Positions 1 through 9,454 of a stretch of 64,000 nucleotides of DNA are shown here, piece after piece. A program made the translations under genes and the position numbers. Below the pieces are notes generated by a model. It saw only the letters and a list, made by a program, of their open reading frames with translations, was not told the DNA's origin and did no database searches. Source of the stretch: Pseudomonas lundensis (GTDB taxonomy: Bacteria; Pseudomonadota; Gammaproteobacteria; Pseudomonadales; Pseudomonadaceae); assembly GCF_001042985.1 (NCBI RefSeq), contig NZ_JYKY01000016.1:49816-113815 (forward strand). Direction: 5' to 3'. The first letter of the stretch is position 1; each line of letters opens with the position of its first letter.

Positions 1-1251
1 TTCGGCCAGGCCGATGAAATCGCCCGGCGGCACGCTGCCCAACTGGGGGTGATCCCAGCGCACAAGTGCTTCGGCTCCGTTCATACGGCCCGTCGCCAGA
101 CACATTTTGGGTTGATAGAAGACGGTCAGTTGCTGTTCGGCAATCGCTTTGCGCAATTGGTTTTCCAGTTGTAAGCGCTCCAGGGTGCTGTGCTGCAAGC
201 TGTGGCTGAAGAATTGGAAACTGCCGCCGCCCAAGTGCTTGGCTTGGAGCATGGCCTGATTCGACTGACTGACCAGCGTGGCGATGTCTCGCGCACTGTC
301 GGGCAGCAGGCTGATCCCCATGGACGCGCTGATGACCAGTTCATGGCCCTCAATCATAAGCGGCCGGCCCAGCTTGGCCAGCAGCCGCGTCGCGACCCGC
401 GCCAGACTGGTCAGGCTGGCGTAGGAGTCGAACAACACAGCGAACTCATCCCCTGACAACCGCGCGATGGTGTCGGCTTCAGGCAGCGCTTTGGTCAGGC
501 GTCTGGCGACTTTGTGCAGGACCTGATCGGCCAGTTCTGATCCTAGACTGTCGTTCAACAGCTTGAATCGATCCAGGTTGATGTACAGCAGGGCAAGGTT
601 ACGCGCGCCTTGGCGAGCCCGTTGATTGGCCTCTTCAAGCCGCTCTTTGAACAACAGGCGATTGGCCAGCCCGGTCAGTTCATCGAAGTGCGTAAGGTGG
701 CGAACACGGGCTTCGGAGCGGCGCCGCGCCGACAGGTCGCTGACAAACGCCACGATATGACTGATGCGCCCGTCATCATCACGCACCACTTTCAATTGCA
801 GCCACTGCGGGTACAACTCGCCGGTTTTGCGCGTTTCAACCAGCTCACCCTGCCAGCGGTCCTGCTGTTCCAAAACAGGCTGGATGACCGGGAAGTGGCG
901 CAGCGCATCGCGGCTGCACGCCAGCTCGCTCACGCGGCGGCCGACCAGTTCTTCAACCGCATAACCGCTGAATCGACTGAATGCCTGATTCACCGCCAAC
1001 ATGCGGTAATCCGGGTCGAGGATCACAATGCCCTCGCTGGCCGCTTCAAAGACGGTGGCCGCCAGGCGTCGCTGCTCAGCCTCGCGTAAACGCTCCGCAG
1101 CCGCGGACTGCGCCTCTGGCAGTGTCGGCAAAGATTGAGATTTCCCACGACGGCGCTGATTGACTTGCCAGCCAGCAACCCCCAGCACAGTCAGAAAAAA
1201 ACCGAGCCCGGTGCCGATCAACACACCCGACGCGCTAAGACCCTGAATCAT
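1..1251 (-). CDS. PAS-GGDEF-EAL signalling protein (partial)
   Basis: The 3' end lies beyond the left edge, so about 417 N-terminal residues are visible. The order is one N-terminal hydrophobic segment (about residues 5-22), a PAS sensor domain (about 50-170), a GGDEF domain and the beginning of an EAL domain. The GGDEF signature reads LSGDEFAVL, so the first glycine is serine; whether it still makes c-di-GMP is open. The EAL part begins with YQPKM and contains AEALVRW, the expected phosphodiesterase signature. Proteins of this architecture turn c-di-GMP over at the inner membrane. The start ATG is taken at 1251 because it precedes the membrane segment. It is transcribed divergently from uvrD. 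Confidence 0.85.
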   Translation of the reverse strand, partial: MIQGLSASGVLIGTGLGFFLTVLGVAGWQVNQRRRGKSQSLPTLPEAQSAAAERLREAEQRRLAATVFEAASEGIVILDPDYRMLAVNQAFSRFSGYAVEELVGRRVSELACSRDALRHFPVIQPVLEQQDRWQGELVETRKTGELYPQWLQLKVVRDDDGRISHIVAFVSDLSARRRSEARVRHLTHFDELTGLANRLLFKERLEEANQRARQGARNLALLYINLDRFKLLNDSLGSELADQVLHKVARRLTKALPEADTIARLSGDEFAVLFDSYASLTSLARVATRLLAKLGRPLMIEGHELVISASMGISLLPDSARDIATLVSQSNQAMLQAKHLGGGSFQFFSHSLQHSTLERLQLENQLRKAIAEQQLTVFYQPKMCLATGRMNGAEALVRWDHPQLGSVPPGDFIGLAE

Positions 1252-1475
1252 TGGCAATATTCTTATCAGTGGATGAGCCAAAAAAGTCGCCCGAGCATAC
1301 ACAAGCAATGCTCACGACCAAACTGAGACACGTCATTAAAAAGACGAAATAACGCCACGCAATTAACAGATGCGCGCCCTGCCTTTTCAAAGACGCGTGT
1401 CGAAGCTGCGACAGACGGCCCGCGGGAACAGGATTGGCGTTTGCCCGGTTTGAGCCAGCACCCTAGAATGCCCCG
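1252..1475. other. Intergenic region between divergent genes
   Basis: About 220 bases separate the GGDEF/EAL gene from uvrD and must carry both promoters. It includes an AT-rich stretch near 1325-1370. I see no clear operator, RNA gene or repeat. Confidence 0.4.
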
Positions 1476-3659
1476 ATGCGCGAAGATCTCTCTCTCTTAT
1501 TGAATTCCCTCAACGATGCCCAACGTCAGGCCGTCACGGCCAGTGTCGGGCGTCAGTTGGTCCTGGCCGGCGCAGGTTCCGGCAAAACCCGTGTGCTGGT
1601 GCACCGTATCGCCTGGTTGATCCAGGTCGAGAACGCCTCACCCCACTCCGTCCTGTCGGTGACGTTCACCAACAAGGCCGCTGCCGAGATGCGTCATCGC
1701 ATCGAACAGCTCATGGGGATCAACCCGGCCGGCATGTGGGTCGGGACGTTCCACGGGCTGGCGCATCGCCTGCTGCGCGCTCACTGGCAAGAAGCCGGGC
1801 TGAGCCAGACCTTCCAGATCCTCGACAGCGACGACCAGCAACGCTTGGTCAAGCGTGTAATTCGGGAACTGGGGCTGGACGAACAGCGTTGGCCAGTGCG
1901 TCAGGCGCAGTGGTTTATCAACGGTCAAAAAGACGAAGGCCTGCGTCCGAAACATATTCAGGCCAGCGGCGATTTGTTCCTGGCCACCATGCGCAGCATT
2001 TATGAGGCCTATGAGGCCGCGTGCCAGCGCGCAGGTGTAATCGACTTCTCCGAGTTGCTGTTGCGTGCGCTCGATCTGTGGCGCGATAACCCGGGCCTGC
2101 TGGCGCACTATCAAAAGCGTTTCCGGCACATTCTCGTGGACGAGTTCCAGGACACCAACGCCGTTCAATACGCCTGGTTGCGCTTGCTGGCCAAGGGTGG
2201 CGACAGCTTGATGGTGGTCGGCGATGACGATCAGTCGATCTACGGCTGGCGCGGCGCCAAAATTGAGAACATCTACCAGTACTCCACAGACTTCCCCGAC
2301 GCCGAAACCATTCGTCTGGAGCAAAACTATCGCTCCACTGCGGGCATCCTCAAGGCTGCCAACGCGCTGATTGCCAATAACACCGGGCGTATGGGTAAAG
2401 AGCTGTGGACCGACGGCGGCGATGGCGAAGCGATCAATCTGTACGCGGCATTCAACGAGCACGATGAAGCCCGCTACGTGGTTGAAACCATCGAAAGCGC
2501 GCTGAAAACCGGGCTGGCGCACAACGACATCGCCATTTTGTACCGCTCCAACGCCCAGTCACGGGTACTGGAAGAGGCGTTGTTGCGCGAACGCATTCCT
2601 TATCGAATTTATGGCGGCCAGCGCTTCTTCGAACGCGCCGAGATCAAGAACGCCATGGCCTACCTGCGTTTGCTTGAAGGCCGTGGGAATGATGCTGCAC
2701 TGGAGCGGGTGATTAACGTCCCGGCTCGCGGTATTGGCGAAAAAACCGTCGAAGCGATTCGTGAACACGCACGTCACAATGATGTGTCGATGTGGGAAGC
2801 CATGCGCCAGCTGATCGCCAATAAAGCGCTGCCCGGCCGTGCGTCGGGTGCCATTGCCGGTTTTGTCGAATTGATCGAAAGCCTCGCGGCAAAAGTCATG
2901 GAGATGCCTTTGCATCTGATGACCCAGACCGTGATCGAGCAAAGCGGGCTGATTGCCTACCACCAGGCTGAAAAAGGTGAGAAAGGCCAGGCCCGGGTAG
3001 AAAACCTTGAGGAACTGGTCAGCGCCGCGCGCAACTTCGAGAACACGGAAGAAGACGAAGAACTGACACCGTTGGCCGCATTCCTCGGCCATGCGTCGCT
3101 GGAGGCCGGCGACACCCAGGCGCAAGAGCACGAAGACGGCATCCAGTTGATGACCCTGCACAGCGCCAAAGGGCTGGAATTCCCCTACGTGTTCCTGGTG
3201 GGCATGGAAGAAGGCCTGTTCCCGCACAAGATGAGCCTTGAAGAGCCTGGTCGTCTTGAGGAGGAGCGCCGACTGGCGTACGTGGGCATCACACGGGCCA
3301 TGCAGAACCTGGTGATGACCTATGCTGAGACCCGACGTCTTTACGGTAGTGAGACCTACAACAAGGTTTCACGCTTCGTACGTGAAGTGCCAAAAGGGCT
3401 GATTCAGGAAGTGCGTTTGTCCAACAGCGTCAGCCGCCCTTTCGGCGGCGGTCAACAGCAGAGCGCCAGCACCCTGTTTGGGGGTTCGGAGATTCCGGAA
3501 ACCGAATTCAAACTGGGTCAGATGGTCAAGCATGCGGTATTCGGTGAAGGTGTGATCCTCAACTTCGAGGGCGCCGGTGCGCAGGCGCGGGTGCAGGTCA
3601 ACTTCTCTGAAGGCAGCAAGTGGCTGATGATGGGCTACGCCAAACTTGAGGCGGTCTGA
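1476..3659 (+). CDS. uvrD: DNA helicase II UvrD
   Basis: A superfamily 1A 3'-5' helicase of 727 residues, the usual UvrD size, used in nucleotide excision and mismatch repair. Visible motifs are motif Ia/Walker A GAGSGKT at about residues 33-39, the TFTNKAAAEM motif at about 64-73, motif II DEFQDT, motif III GDDDQSIYGWRGA, LEQNYRS (motif IV) and the C-terminal TLHSAKGLEF and VGITRA motifs. The C-terminal about 60 residues form the small Tudor-like module (VKHAVFGEG) that contacts RNA polymerase in UvrD/PcrA. No sign of disruption. UvrD is favoured over Rep by the overall match to Pseudomonas UvrD, including the N-terminus LLLNSLNDAQRQAV. Confidence 0.95.
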   Translation: MREDLSLLLNSLNDAQRQAVTASVGRQLVLAGAGSGKTRVLVHRIAWLIQVENASPHSVLSVTFTNKAAAEMRHRIEQLMGINPAGMWVGTFHGLAHRLLRAHWQEAGLSQTFQILDSDDQQRLVKRVIRELGLDEQRWPVRQAQWFINGQKDEGLRPKHIQASGDLFLATMRSIYEAYEAACQRAGVIDFSELLLRALDLWRDNPGLLAHYQKRFRHILVDEFQDTNAVQYAWLRLLAKGGDSLMVVGDDDQSIYGWRGAKIENIYQYSTDFPDAETIRLEQNYRSTAGILKAANALIANNTGRMGKELWTDGGDGEAINLYAAFNEHDEARYVVETIESALKTGLAHNDIAILYRSNAQSRVLEEALLRERIPYRIYGGQRFFERAEIKNAMAYLRLLEGRGNDAALERVINVPARGIGEKTVEAIREHARHNDVSMWEAMRQLIANKALPGRASGAIAGFVELIESLAAKVMEMPLHLMTQTVIEQSGLIAYHQAEKGEKGQARVENLEELVSAARNFENTEEDEELTPLAAFLGHASLEAGDTQAQEHEDGIQLMTLHSAKGLEFPYVFLVGMEEGLFPHKMSLEEPGRLEEERRLAYVGITRAMQNLVMTYAETRRLYGSETYNKVSRFVREVPKGLIQEVRLSNSVSRPFGGGQQQSASTLFGGSEIPETEFKLGQMVKHAVFGEGVILNFEGAGAQARVQVNFSEGSKWLMMGYAKLEAV

Positions 3660-3697
3660 CAGCAACCCGACAGCCATCGGACGATAAGGTAGGCAAC

Positions 3698-4138
3698 ATG
3701 GGCTCAGGCTTTTTTTCTTCCTGGACATTCTGGGCCCTGTTGTCAGCCACGTTCGCCGCGCTGACGGCGATCTTTGCCAAGGTCGGAATCGAACACGTCA
3801 ATTCCGACTTCGCGACGTTGTTGCGTACCGCAGTGGTGCTGGTCAGCCTGGCGCTGATTCTTTACGCCACAGGCCAGTATCAGCCGCTGAGTTCGATCTC
3901 CCCACGCAGTTACCTGTTTTTAGCGTTGTCGGGGTTGGCGACCGGGGCATCCTGGCTTTGCTACTTCCGCGCCTTGAAACTGGGGCCCGCGTCACTCGTC
4001 GCACCGGTGGACAAGCTCAGCGTGGTACTGGTGGCGATCATCGGTGTATGGCTGCTGGGCGAAAAACTCGACCTGCGGCAATGGGGCGGAATCGGCTTGA
4101 TCACGGCGGGCGTGGTGATGCTGGCGCTCAAGCGCTAG
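3698..4138 (+). CDS. Single-domain EamA family transporter
   Basis: A 146-residue integral membrane protein with about five hydrophobic helices, corresponding to one EamA repeat of the drug/metabolite transporter superfamily. Full-length DMT permeases have two such repeats, so this half-size protein should work as a dimer. The end motif (GEKLDLRQWGGIGLITAGVVML) is the classic EamA C-terminal helix with the conserved W-G-G pattern. The substrate cannot be told. It starts 38 bases after uvrD on the same strand and may share its transcript. Confidence 0.85.
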   Translation: MGSGFFSSWTFWALLSATFAALTAIFAKVGIEHVNSDFATLLRTAVVLVSLALILYATGQYQPLSSISPRSYLFLALSGLATGASWLCYFRALKLGPASLVAPVDKLSVVLVAIIGVWLLGEKLDLRQWGGIGLITAGVVMLALKR

Positions 4139-4317
4139 AGACGCCGTACCGTGGGTCCCACTGAGTCGACAATCGTGTCTTTTCAACGTGAACTACAGAA
4201 TACAAAGAAACGTCTTACTCTAAATTAGGCAAAAACCCGAAACACTTCACCGCTAGCCAGTCACACCTCACCTGTGCACCATGGCGCGCGTGTCATCCAC
4301 AAATGGGAATTCCCTTT

Positions 4318-5190
4318 ATGAAACGTTTTCTTAGCATCGCCATGGCGTTGTGCATCGGTTTGACGATGAGTCTCGACGCAAATGCCAAGCGCTTCGGCGG
4401 CGGCAAAAGTTTTGGTTCGGCGCCTAGCCACCAGACTCGCCAAGCCGCTCCTGCCTCTCCAGCCGCAGCCCCTGCCTCTCCAGCCGCAGCCCCTGCCGCT
4501 GCTGGCGCAGCTGCCAAGGCCGGTGGTGCTTCACGCTGGCTTGGCCCTCTGGCCGGTATCGCTGCCGGCGGCCTGCTGGCTTCCATGTTCATGGGCGACG
4601 GCTTCCAGGGCATGCAGATCTTCGACATCCTGATCATGGCGGTCATTGCGTTTGTGATCTTCCGCTTCATCGCCGCGCGTCGTCGCAAGCAACAAGCTGA
4701 CCTGGCCCCGGCGGGTCACGCACCGATGCAGCGCGAAGCGTTCGACGCCAAGCCAGCCACTGCGTCGATCTTCGGTGGCGGTTCTTCTGCCGCGGCGCCA
4801 CGCCCGGTCATCAACGCGCCCGCCTGGTTCAACGAGCAGAGCTTTTTGGAAGCCGCGCGCAACCATTTCCAGTCCTTGCAACAGCATTGGGACGCTAACG
4901 AAATGGACAAGATCGCTGAGTTCGTGACTCCGCAAATGCTTGAATTCCTCAAGCGCGAGCGCGCTGATCTGGGTGATGGCTTCAACTCGACGTACATCGA
5001 CAACCTGACCGTTCAGCTGGACGGCCTGGACGATCGCGCCGATAAAACCATCGCCACACTGACGTTCAGCGGCCTCTCCAAAACCTCACGTTTTGATCAG
5101 GGTGAAGCCTTCAGCGAAAGCTGGAACATGGAACGCGTTCAAGGTGAAAACCAGCCTTGGCTTGTAGCCGGTATCCGTCAGAACGGCTGA
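4318..5190 (+). CDS. Tim44-like domain protein
   Basis: A 290-residue protein beginning with a signal-like hydrophobic segment (residues 1-24, ending DANA). A low-complexity Pro/Ala/Gly linker follows, then two hydrophobic helices at about 75-115, the second followed by a basic stretch (RFIAARRRKQQ). The C-terminal about 140 residues, starting at PAWFNEQSFLEAARNHF, are a Tim44-like domain, an NTF2-fold module. The bacterial role is not established. ATG 4318 is preferred over 4303 because it begins the signal segment directly. A perfect tandem repeat in the DNA near 4450-4490 duplicates the PASPAAA peptide. A strong terminator follows. Confidence 0.85.
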   Translation: MKRFLSIAMALCIGLTMSLDANAKRFGGGKSFGSAPSHQTRQAAPASPAAAPASPAAAPAAAGAAAKAGGASRWLGPLAGIAAGGLLASMFMGDGFQGMQIFDILIMAVIAFVIFRFIAARRRKQQADLAPAGHAPMQREAFDAKPATASIFGGGSSAAAPRPVINAPAWFNEQSFLEAARNHFQSLQQHWDANEMDKIAEFVTPQMLEFLKRERADLGDGFNSTYIDNLTVQLDGLDDRADKTIATLTFSGLSKTSRFDQGEAFSESWNMERVQGENQPWLVAGIRQNG

Positions 5191-5216
5191 TCGATTTCGC
5201 TTAACAGGTTGTAACC

Positions 5217-5242
5217 AAAGCCCCGGACTTGTCCGGGGCTTT
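5217..5242 (+). terminator. Rho-independent terminator after the Tim44-like gene
   Basis: The hairpin AGCCCCGGACTTGTCCGGGGCT with a TTTG tail begins 27 bases after the stop codon. The stem is nine G/C-rich pairs with a short loop. Confidence 0.85.
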
Positions 5243-5311
5243 GCATTTCACGATTGCACTTATAACGAGCTACTGTATAAAGCGCGTCATATAAAACCGC
5301 GCCATTAGAGT

Positions 5312-5734
5312 ATGAGGATTGAGGTCGTGGAAGAGATCATTGAACAATTGCGTGAGGCAAATGAACCCGTCCCGGTTCCTCTGGAACTGCCTGACGAAGA
5401 TTTGCTGGTGGAAATCGAAGAACAGCTGTTCATCGATATTCCCTTTGTTTTCCGAGAGTTTTTGCTGACGGTCAGCGACGTGGTGTATGGCAGCCTGGAA
5501 CCGGTCACTGTGACCGACCCGCAATCGCATACCTACCTGCCTGACGTCGCGGCCAATGCATGGGATGCGGGCGTAGACCGCAGCCTGATCCCTATCTGTC
5601 AGGACGGCGACGACTACTACTGCGTCGAGGAAGACGGCACGGTCGTGCTGTGGTCCGCCGAAGAAGAGCTGGTTACCGAAGAGACATGGGAATCGGTCTG
5701 GCACTGGGCACGGGATGTCTGGCTGGAAAGCTGA
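5312..5734 (+). CDS. SMI1/KNR4-family protein
   Basis: A 140-residue acidic protein with the SMI1/KNR4 (SUKH) fold signature: the FREFLL helix after an acidic EDLLVEIEEQL helix, then the Y-L-P...W segment and D-G-D-D-Y-Y-C-V. Bacterial SUKH proteins are often immunity proteins for contact-dependent toxins, but no toxin gene lies nearby and this one is a stand-alone housekeeping type in Pseudomonas. The start is uncertain: ATG 5312 has no clear ribosome site, while GTG 5327 sits 8 bases after TGAGGA and would remove five residues. Confidence 0.75.
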   Translation: MRIEVVEEIIEQLREANEPVPVPLELPDEDLLVEIEEQLFIDIPFVFREFLLTVSDVVYGSLEPVTVTDPQSHTYLPDVAANAWDAGVDRSLIPICQDGDDYYCVEEDGTVVLWSAEEELVTEETWESVWHWARDVWLES

Positions 5735-5753
5735 TACACCCGCCAGTTGCTTT

Positions 5754-5819
5754 GCAGGAGTGAGCGTGCGCGAGAGGGGCTGAGCACCATCCCCATCACG
5801 AGGCAAGCTCGCTCCTGCA
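5754..5819. repeat. REP-type palindromic repeat
   Basis: Imperfect inverted arms GCAGGAGTGAGCGTGC and GCAAGCTCGCTCCTGC flank a 35-base centre. The right arm matches the well-known Pseudomonas REP core (GCAGGAGCGAGCTTGC in reverse). It sits between convergent genes, the usual REP location. Confidence 0.75.
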
Positions 5820-5836
5820 GAAGATAAACCAGGCCG

Positions 5837-7597
5837 CTAGTGGCCCACATCCTTGTGGTTGTCGAGGGTTTCCAGCAAGGCCACTTGCATGCGCGTGTGA
5901 ATGCGCACGAACCAGCGCCACAACACCGCCGCGACCCCGGCTGCAACCACCGCAATCACGATCAGCAGTTCATTGGTCGGCAAGATACTGGCGGACAAGG
6001 CTGACAGCAGCAAGAAGATAACCAGCAACGATAGAATCGGGATCACTTCAGCAATCACGCGACGGACGCGCTGTGTGTGCCGCCCCGCCATCTCGGGTTT
6101 AACCCCCATCTCTGCCAAGAGCATCGACAGTGCCTTGAGTTTGCGATACGCCGCGATCAGAAACGGCAGCGACAGCAATAACGCGGCGCCCCAGATCAAG
6201 CCATGCTGCCAGCTCGATTTCATCACCCACCCCTGCAAATACACCGCAATGCGAGGGGCGAAATACCCCCCGGCAAAGAATATGGCCATCACCAGGGCCA
6301 GATTGACACCCACTTGCAGCAAGATCTTGCGAATCATCGCCGCCAACCGTGCCCCTTCGCCCTGGGGCTGAATACTGCTCAGCCATTCGCCATAGAGCCC
6401 GAACACGCGCGACACCCGGTTGGGCATGATCTGCGCCAGCTTGAGCGAGAGCGGATCAGCGGCGCGAATCAAATACGGGGTCATCAGGGTGGTCAGCACC
6501 GACACAGCGACCGCTACGGGGTACAGGAAGCTGCTGGTGACCTGCAAGGTCATGCCCAGTGCCGCGATGATGAATGAAAACTCTCCGATCTGAGAGAGCC
6601 CCATCCCGACTCTCAGCGAGGTCCGTCCATCATTGCCTGCGATAAACGCACCCAAGCCACAGGACAACATCTTGCCCAGTACCACCGCACAGGTAATGAC
6701 GACTATTGGCAGAGCGTATTCCCACAAGATGGCAGGATCGAGCATCAAGCCGATGGCGACGAAAAAGATCGCACTGAAGAGGTCACGCACCGGCTCGATC
6801 AGCCTTTCGATTTTCAGCAGCTGCCGGGATTCGGCCATGATTGCGCCGATCAAAAACGCCCCCAGCACCATGCTGTACTCCAGCTTGACCACGAGCAGAC
6901 AGAAACCAAAACACAGCCCCAGCACGGTAATCAGCAGCATCTCATTGCTTTCAAACCGCGCTACATAAGCCAGTACCCGGGGTACCAGCAAAATGCCAAT
7001 GACCAATGCCACGATCATGAACAACGAGAGTTTGCCGACGGTCGAGAACACCTCTTCCGGGCTCACGCTGCCACTGACGGCGATGCTGGAAAGCAGGGCA
7101 ATAATCCCGATGCCCAAAATGTCCTCGACGATCAGCACGCCAAAAATCAGCTGTGCGAACCGTTCGTTTTTCATTTTCAGGTCGTTCAGCGCCTTGACGA
7201 TGATCGTGGTCGACGAAATAGCCAAAATGGCGCCGAGGAACAACGCGTCCATGGTGTTCCAGTCGAACCAGCGGCCGATCTCATAGCCGATCCAGATCAT
7301 CAGGGTGATTTCCATGAACGCCGCGATAAACGCCGTGGCGCCCACTTTGAACAGTTTGCGCAGGCTGAACTCAAGCCCCAGGCAGAACATCAGGAATATC
7401 ACCCCCAACTCCGCCAGCGTTTTGATGGTCTGTTCGTCGTGAATCAGGCCAAACGGTGGCGTATGCGGGCCAATGATGAAACCCGCCACGATGTACCCCA
7501 AGACCACGGGCTGCTTGAAACGGTGAAATAGAATGGTCACCACACCTGCGACCAGCATGATGACTGCCAGATCCTGAATAAAACTGATGGCATGCAT
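5837..7597 (-). CDS. CPA2 family monovalent cation:proton antiporter
   Basis: A 586-residue membrane protein of the Kef/YbaL type (CPA2). About twelve hydrophobic helices cover residues 5-390, with the family's GLEFSLRKL, AISSTTIIVKAL and VEDILGIGIIALL motifs. Further hydrophobic segments follow, but no recognisable TrkA-N/RCK domain, so it differs from KefB/KefC. It should exchange K+ or Na+ for protons across the inner membrane. ATG 7597 is chosen over the more upstream codon because an AAGGAGG ribosome site lies 9 bases before it. It is divergent from the thioesterase gene. Confidence 0.85.
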   Translation of the reverse strand: MHAISFIQDLAVIMLVAGVVTILFHRFKQPVVLGYIVAGFIIGPHTPPFGLIHDEQTIKTLAELGVIFLMFCLGLEFSLRKLFKVGATAFIAAFMEITLMIWIGYEIGRWFDWNTMDALFLGAILAISSTTIIVKALNDLKMKNERFAQLIFGVLIVEDILGIGIIALLSSIAVSGSVSPEEVFSTVGKLSLFMIVALVIGILLVPRVLAYVARFESNEMLLITVLGLCFGFCLLVVKLEYSMVLGAFLIGAIMAESRQLLKIERLIEPVRDLFSAIFFVAIGLMLDPAILWEYALPIVVITCAVVLGKMLSCGLGAFIAGNDGRTSLRVGMGLSQIGEFSFIIAALGMTLQVTSSFLYPVAVAVSVLTTLMTPYLIRAADPLSLKLAQIMPNRVSRVFGLYGEWLSSIQPQGEGARLAAMIRKILLQVGVNLALVMAIFFAGGYFAPRIAVYLQGWVMKSSWQHGLIWGAALLLSLPFLIAAYRKLKALSMLLAEMGVKPEMAGRHTQRVRRVIAEVIPILSLLVIFLLLSALSASILPTNELLIVIAVVAAGVAAVLWRWFVRIHTRMQVALLETLDNHKDVGH

Positions 7598-7886
7598 GAC
7601 GTGTCGCCTCCTTGTGTGAGTGCTGTCCGGAAACAAAACGACAGACACAGAGGATTACTCTGTGCGTAGCGGACGCTTGAAGTGTAGGAAATACCCGGGA
7701 AACGGGCGTTTGCAGGTTAACACCGGGATTTACCGCAGAAAGGCAGCGCAATATGTGGAAACATGTGCGCCAGAGCGTGACGGCAGCCCGTGCGGCAGCG
7801 TCCCGTTGTTGAAGCTTTCAAAAACGCGAAAAGTATCCACAGAGATACCTTTTTCACTGCTGCAACATTACCGCGAGCCTGCTGCT

Positions 7887-8372
7887 ATGGAACCCGGAAA
7901 CGCCCAACTGTCGATGACGGTCTTGATGACCCCGGACATGGCCAATTTTTCTGGCAATGTTCACGGCGGAACCCTGCTCAAGTACCTCGACGAAGTCGCC
8001 TACGCCTGTGCCAGCCGCTATGCCGGGCGCTATGTCGTGACCCTGTCAGTCGATCAGGTAATTTTTCGCGAGCCGGTGCATGTCGGTGAGCTGGTGACCT
8101 TTCTGGCCTCGGTCAACTACACCGGCACCACGTCGATGGAAGTGGGGATCAAGGTCGTCACTGAAAACATCCGTGAGCGCTCCGTGCGTCACACCAACAG
8201 CTGCTTCTTCACCATGGTGGCGGTGGACGATGATCGTAAGCCGGCGGCTGTACCGCCTTTACAGCCCGTTAACAGCGAAGACAAACGTCGCTTTATCCAG
8301 GGCAAACAGCGTCGCCAGATCCGACAGGAACTGGAAAAACGCTATCAGGAATTGAAAGACGAGACGCTGTAA
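7887..8372 (+). CDS. Acyl-CoA thioesterase (hotdog fold)
   Basis: A 161-residue protein of the YciA/BACH hotdog thioesterase family, which hydrolyses acyl-CoA to free acid and CoA in the cytoplasm. The signature NFSGNVHGGTLLKYLDEVAYACA (N and H-G-G plus D) is at about residues 16-38, and FREPVHVGELVTF follows at about 60. ATG 7887 (MEPGNAQLSMTVLMTPDMAN) is chosen because the upstream extension has no similarity to the family and poor coding character. The C-terminal tail is basic and helical. Confidence 0.88.
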   Translation: MEPGNAQLSMTVLMTPDMANFSGNVHGGTLLKYLDEVAYACASRYAGRYVVTLSVDQVIFREPVHVGELVTFLASVNYTGTTSMEVGIKVVTENIRERSVRHTNSCFFTMVAVDDDRKPAAVPPLQPVNSEDKRRFIQGKQRRQIRQELEKRYQELKDETL

Positions 8373-8402
8373 ACCTCAGCCGCTCCTGTAGGAGCACGCG
8401 TA

Positions 8403-8458
8403 CTGGCGATTCAGCCCATTCCGTCATTTTTGAATGACCGGGAAGGTTTTATCGCCAG
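8403..8458. terminator. Inverted repeat between convergent genes, possible terminator
   Basis: Outer arms CTGGCGAT and ATCGCCAG enclose an inner GTCATTTTTGAATGAC hairpin. The element lies between the converging thioesterase and pdxY genes. It has only short T runs, so a terminator role is inference. Confidence 0.4.
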
Positions 8459-8468
8459 CAAACGGGGT

Positions 8469-9341
8469 TTACAGGTGGATCGGCATCGCCTCAAACCGCA
8501 CTCGCGGGTGAGCAATACGGTCCTGGGCACGCACCAGTTGCAGTTCGTAGCTGGTGCACGCCTGGGTTTCCAGCAGCACTTCATGCACGGCCGAAGCGGC
8601 AAATTCGAACGCGGCGACCAGGCTGTCTCCCAGCAATACCCGCGCCAGGAACAAGCCGGACGTCAAATCGCCCACACCGACGGGCTGACGGGGAAACGCC
8701 AGTAACGGGCGGCGCAGGTGCCAATTGCCTTCAGGGGTGACCAGCAGCATTTCGAAACTTTCTTCCGGCTTGCCAGGGTAGGACAAGTGCTTGACCAGAA
8801 CGGCCTTGGGGCCGCGTGCCAACAGGCTGCGCGCCATCGCCAGGCAATCGAACAGCGACTGCGGGTGACGACCACAGAAGCTGTCCAGCTCCAACTGGTT
8901 GGGGCACAGAAAGTCGGCCACGGCGGCCGCTTCATTCAGCAAAAAATCACTGACTTCGTACGGCACAATGCAGCCTTTCTCCGGGTGCCCCATGACCGGG
9001 TCGCACAGGTACAGCGCGTTGGGGTTAACGGCCTTGATCCGCGCGACCCCACTGAGAATGGCTCGCCCTTGCGCAGCGCTGCCCAAATAACCGGATAACA
9101 CGGCGTCGCAGTTGCCCAGCTCACCGATGGCGGCAATCCCGTCAACCAACGCCGGAATTTGGTCCGGGGCCAGCACTTCGCCAGCCCATTGGCCATACTG
9201 AGTGTGGTTTGAGAACTGCACGGTATTCAAAGGCCATACATTGACGCCCACGCGCTGCATGGGAAAAACGGCCGCGCTGTTGCCGGCATGGCCGAAAACC
9301 ACGTGGGATTGGATGGCGAGTAAGTGAGGCGTACGTTTCAT
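8469..9341 (-). CDS. pdxY: Pyridoxal kinase PdxY
   Basis: A 290-residue ribokinase-fold kinase that phosphorylates pyridoxal to PLP in the salvage pathway. The N-terminus [20 protein letters not shown] carries the substrate-loop S and H residues, and the ATP/anion-hole motif is [17 protein letters not shown] near residue 220. The extended reading frame runs further upstream, but ATG 9341 fits the PdxY N-terminus and has GGAAG just before it. The pdxY size in Pseudomonas is about 290 residues, matching. Confidence 0.92.
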   Translation of the reverse strand: MKRTPHLLAIQSHVVFGHAGNSAAVFPMQRVGVNVWPLNTVQFSNHTQYGQWAGEVLAPDQIPALVDGIAAIGELGNCDAVLSGYLGSAAQGRAILSGVARIKAVNPNALYLCDPVMGHPEKGCIVPYEVSDFLLNEAAAVADFLCPNQLELDSFCGRHPQSLFDCLAMARSLLARGPKAVLVKHLSYPGKPEESFEMLLVTPEGNWHLRRPLLAFPRQPVGVGDLTSGLFLARVLLGDSLVAAFEFAASAVHEVLLETQACTSYELQLVRAQDRIAHPRVRFEAMPIHL

Positions 9342-9454
9342 GCCGGCTTCCAGACTGCGTGTGGATTCAAGCCACGCAGTATGCGACGAAAAGCAACCTG
9401 TACGACAGGCTGAAGACGCAGTTAAGCTGAGCCCACTCTGTTGGAGCACATGTG

